NCBI GenBank assembly: GCA_965223695.1 | Contig: CBDCXJ010000035.1 | Span: forward strand, 1 to 64,000 | Reading direction: 5' to 3' | DNA from: JAUVPB01 sp965223695 | GTDB taxonomy: Bacteria; Actinomycetota; Thermoleophilia; Gaiellales; Gaiellaceae | DNA length: 64,000 nt | Part shown: piece after piece, positions 62,455-64,000 of the stretch | How positions within the stretch are numbered: position 1 is the stretch's first letter | Layout: every line of letters begins with the position of its first letter | Made by a program: the position numbers and the translations under genes | The notes under the pieces: model-generated | What the model was told of the DNA's origin: nothing | Seen by the model: the letters and a program-made list of their open reading frames with translations, nothing else | Databases searched by the model: none

Positions 62455-63294
62455 CTAGCCGAGCATCCGCTCGACCGGCACGAGCAAGATCGACGAGGCC
62501 CCGGCCTGTTCGAGCTTCGGCAGGAGCTGCCATACCTCGGCCGCAGGGACGAGGACGTGCACCGCGGCCATGCCGTTCTCGCGGAGCGGAATGACCGTCG
62601 GGGAGCGCCTCCCCGGAACAAGCTCGGCGATCGCGTCGAGCGCCTCGGTCGGCGCGTTCATCATCAGGTAGCGCGCAGTGCGCGCGTCGACGACGCTCGT
62701 GAATACCTTGGCGAGCTGCTCGACGTCGCCGTTGCCGTCGTCGCGGCCGATCAGCACGGCCTCGGACGAGAACAGCACTCCGAGGGAGCGCAGCCCGTTC
62801 GTGCGCAGCGTGTTGCCGCTCGAGACGAGGTCGACGATGGCGTCAGCCAGGCCGAGCCGTGGCGCAACCTCGACCGAGCCTGTGACGTCGACGAGATCGA
62901 CCTCGACGCCGCGCTCGGCGAGGAGCTCGCGGGCGAGCCGCGGGAAGACGGTGGCCACGCGCATGCCAGCCAGATCCTCGGTCGCCTGCGCATCGCTCTC
63001 CTGCGGGACGGCCGCCTGCAGGGTGCAGCTGCCGAACGAGAGCTTGACGAGCTCGCGGACGGCTGCGCCTCGCTCGCGTACGAGATCGGCGCCCGTGATG
63101 CCACAGTCAACGACGCCGTCCTGCACGTACTCGGGGATGTCGGCGGCGCGGACGAGTAGCACGTCGACCGGCGCATTGCGGCAGGGGAAGGCGAGGGCGC
63201 GCTCGCCCGGCTGCTCGGGCCCGAGGCCCGCCACCTGGAGCAGCTGCGACGAGGGCTCGCGCAGCCGGCCCTTGGCGGGTATCGCAATGGTCAG
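62455..63294 (-). CDS. hisG: ATP phosphoribosyltransferase (histidine pathway first step)
   Basis: A 279-residue HisG, long form with a C-terminal ACT-like regulatory tail (VHVLVPAAEVWQLLPKLEQAG). CRNAPVDVLLVRAADIPEYVQDG, FPRLARELLAERGV and AIVDLVSSGNTLRTNGL (PRPP-binding) are present. GTG 63234 is the first standard start, but the family N-terminus T-I-A-I-P-A-K-G-R-L lies upstream in the same frame, ending at CTG 63294 (or ATT 63288). I therefore place the start at CTG 63294, which overlaps the YerC stop (ctga). Confidence 0.85.
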   Translation of the reverse strand: MTIAIPAKGRLREPSSQLLQVAGLGPEQPGERALAFPCRNAPVDVLLVRAADIPEYVQDGVVDCGITGADLVRERGAAVRELVKLSFGSCTLQAAVPQESDAQATEDLAGMRVATVFPRLARELLAERGVEVDLVDVTGSVEVAPRLGLADAIVDLVSSGNTLRTNGLRSLGVLFSSEAVLIGRDDGNGDVEQLAKVFTSVVDARTARYLMMNAPTEALDAIAELVPGRRSPTVIPLRENGMAAVHVLVPAAEVWQLLPKLEQAGASSILLVPVERMLG

Positions 63295-63602
63295 TCGGCC
63301 CTCTCGGGCTCCGGCAAGCGGTTGAGCGCTAATCGGTATCCCCCCTCTCCACGTTTGAGCCAGTGGGCAACCCGTGTGACCGTCGTGGTCGACGCTCCGG
63401 TTCGGCGAGAGACCTCCTGGTAGGGAAGCCCCTCGTCGAGCAGCCTGACGACGCTCCAGCGCTGAGCCAGGGCCTCGAGTTCCGAGACCGTGCAGAGGTC
63501 GCGAAAGAACGCGCGGGCTTCGTCGACGTCCTCGAGCCGTAGGATCGATTCGAGCAGGCTGTCGAGCGTGTCGGTACGCCAGTCATGTGAGCGGTCATCC
63601 AT
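63291..63602 (-). CDS. YerC/YecD (TrpR-related) regulator, probable HisR
   Basis: A 103-residue helix-turn-helix protein of the YerC/YecD family. FRDLCTVSELEALAQRW precedes QEVSRRTGASTTTVTRVAHWL, the recognition part. Members next to histidine genes act as histidine-responsive repressors. It is transcribed with hisG (overlap of the stop and CTG start) and divergent from hisA. The ATG at 63602 leaves only 25 bases to the hisA start. Confidence 0.85.
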   Translation of the reverse strand: MDDRSHDWRTDTLDSLLESILRLEDVDEARAFFRDLCTVSELEALAQRWSVVRLLDEGLPYQEVSRRTGASTTTVTRVAHWLKRGEGGYRLALNRLPEPERAD

Positions 63603-63612
63603 CGGGGTAACG

Positions 63613-63628
63613 TGTTAGCATAGTAACA
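63613..63628. promoter_or_regulatory. Perfect inverted repeat between regulator and hisA (operator candidate)
   Basis: TGTTA-gcatag-TAACA is a perfect 5-bp palindrome with a 6-bp spacer. Its last base is the A of the hisA ATG. The position between divergent regulator and target genes and the TrpR-like family of the neighbour suggest an autoregulatory operator. Binding is inferred. Confidence 0.5.
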
Positions 63629-64000
63629 TGACATCTCAAGAGCCGCAAGGCGAGCGCTGCGACCGAGGCCACGAACACGAGCTTCCGCCCGATTTCCAGG
63701 TGATTCCTGCCGTCGATCTTCTCGGCGACGAGGCGGTGCGACTTGAGCAGGGCTCGTTCGAGCGCGTGACGATCCGGGCGGGTAGCCCCGAGGCGCTCGT
63801 CCGCCGGTTCGCGGCCGAGCGGCCTACGCTCATCCACATCGTCGACCTCGAAGGCGCCCGCAACGGCCGCGTGCGACCCGCCGTCATCGCCGAGCTCGCA
63901 GCCGTCGCAGCGGACGTGCCGATCCAGGCGTCCGGCGGGATCCGGAGCATCGACGACGCGCAGGCACTACTCGAGGCTGGCGCCGCTCGCGTGATTGTCG
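63628..64000 (+). CDS. hisA: Phosphoribosylformimino-AICAR isomerase, 3' end beyond window
   Basis: The first 124 codons of a HisA-type TIM barrel. After a charged N-terminal extension of about 25 residues (CDRGHEHELPPD) comes FQVIPAVDLLGDEAVRLEQG, the HisA opening with the first catalytic Asp. LIHIVDLEGARNGR and VPIQASGGIRS complete the recognisable part. The frame runs off the window. The extension is unusual, and an internal start is not evident. It is transcribed away from the other histidine genes. Confidence 0.9.
   Translation, partial: MTSQEPQGERCDRGHEHELPPDFQVIPAVDLLGDEAVRLEQGSFERVTIRAGSPEALVRRFAAERPTLIHIVDLEGARNGRVRPAVIAELAAVAADVPIQASGGIRSIDDAQALLEAGAARVIV

Overview
The window looks like accessory and catabolic DNA from a high-GC, actinobacterium-like genome. 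A soil or marine Thermoleophilia/Rubrobacteria-type lineage is my guess, not a demonstrated assignment. The basis is GC-rich codon use with many GTG/TTG starts, a mycofactocin-type SDR, a YerC-type regulator beside histidine genes, and high-GC IS families. No tRNA, rRNA or CRISPR array was seen.

Layout. 0-5.5 kb: the 3' end of a sugar-type ABC permease, then a four-gene catabolic run (PEP mutase/isocitrate lyase family, class-III aminotransferase, FAD amine oxidase, NAD(P)-dependent DapB-fold dehydrogenase). 5.5-15 kb: a patchwork of broken pieces, namely a DUF2182 fragment, a phage-type primase tail fused to a truncated galE-like gene, an enoyl-CoA hydratase, a twice-frameshifted CoA ligase, and remnants of KAP NTPase, RAMA-like and ThiF/E1-like genes that resemble a decayed defence island. 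15-37 kb: a large catabolic cluster with a truncated PadR/ABC pair, AhpD-like protein, aminotransferases, SMP-30-like lactonase, a double CaiB-type CoA-transferase, an oligopeptide-type ABC importer (two permeases, two ATPases and a distant binding protein), LLM flavin monooxygenase, bicupin, a three-subunit molybdenum hydroxylase with its own MoaD-like protein, and an N,N-dimethylformamidase-like amidohydrolase. It probably imports and breaks down an N-containing organic compound through CoA thioesters.

37.4-39.9 kb: an IS1595-type transposon with perfect 25-bp ends and 8-bp target duplications. It carries a Panacea/SocA-domain (DUF4065) antitoxin-like gene, a Lys-rich micro-ORF and a small membrane protein, and its transposase is internally deleted. 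This is the strongest candidate for an undescribed system. 40-42.7 kb: three SDR dehydrogenases. 43-48 kb: an NlpC/P60 cell-wall hydrolase, then complete IS256 and IS3 elements.

48.3-53.9 kb: a compact five-gene signalling operon (STAS anti-anti-sigma, receiver-PP2C phosphatase, HATPase kinase, periplasmic binding protein, HAMP histidine kinase) that appears to couple ligand sensing to partner switching. 53.9-60.3 kb: debris (ATP-grasp and IS110 remnants), a DUF169 protein, an McrBC restriction system whose McrB is broken, and a second IS3 element that abuts the histidine operon. 60.3-64 kb: histidine biosynthesis (hisH, a hisC-hisB fusion, hisG, a YerC-like regulator and a divergent hisA that runs off the window) around a short palindromic operator candidate.

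Many genes carry single-base frameshifts. Without reads I cannot separate real pseudogenes from residual sequencing errors, and I mark this at each gene.
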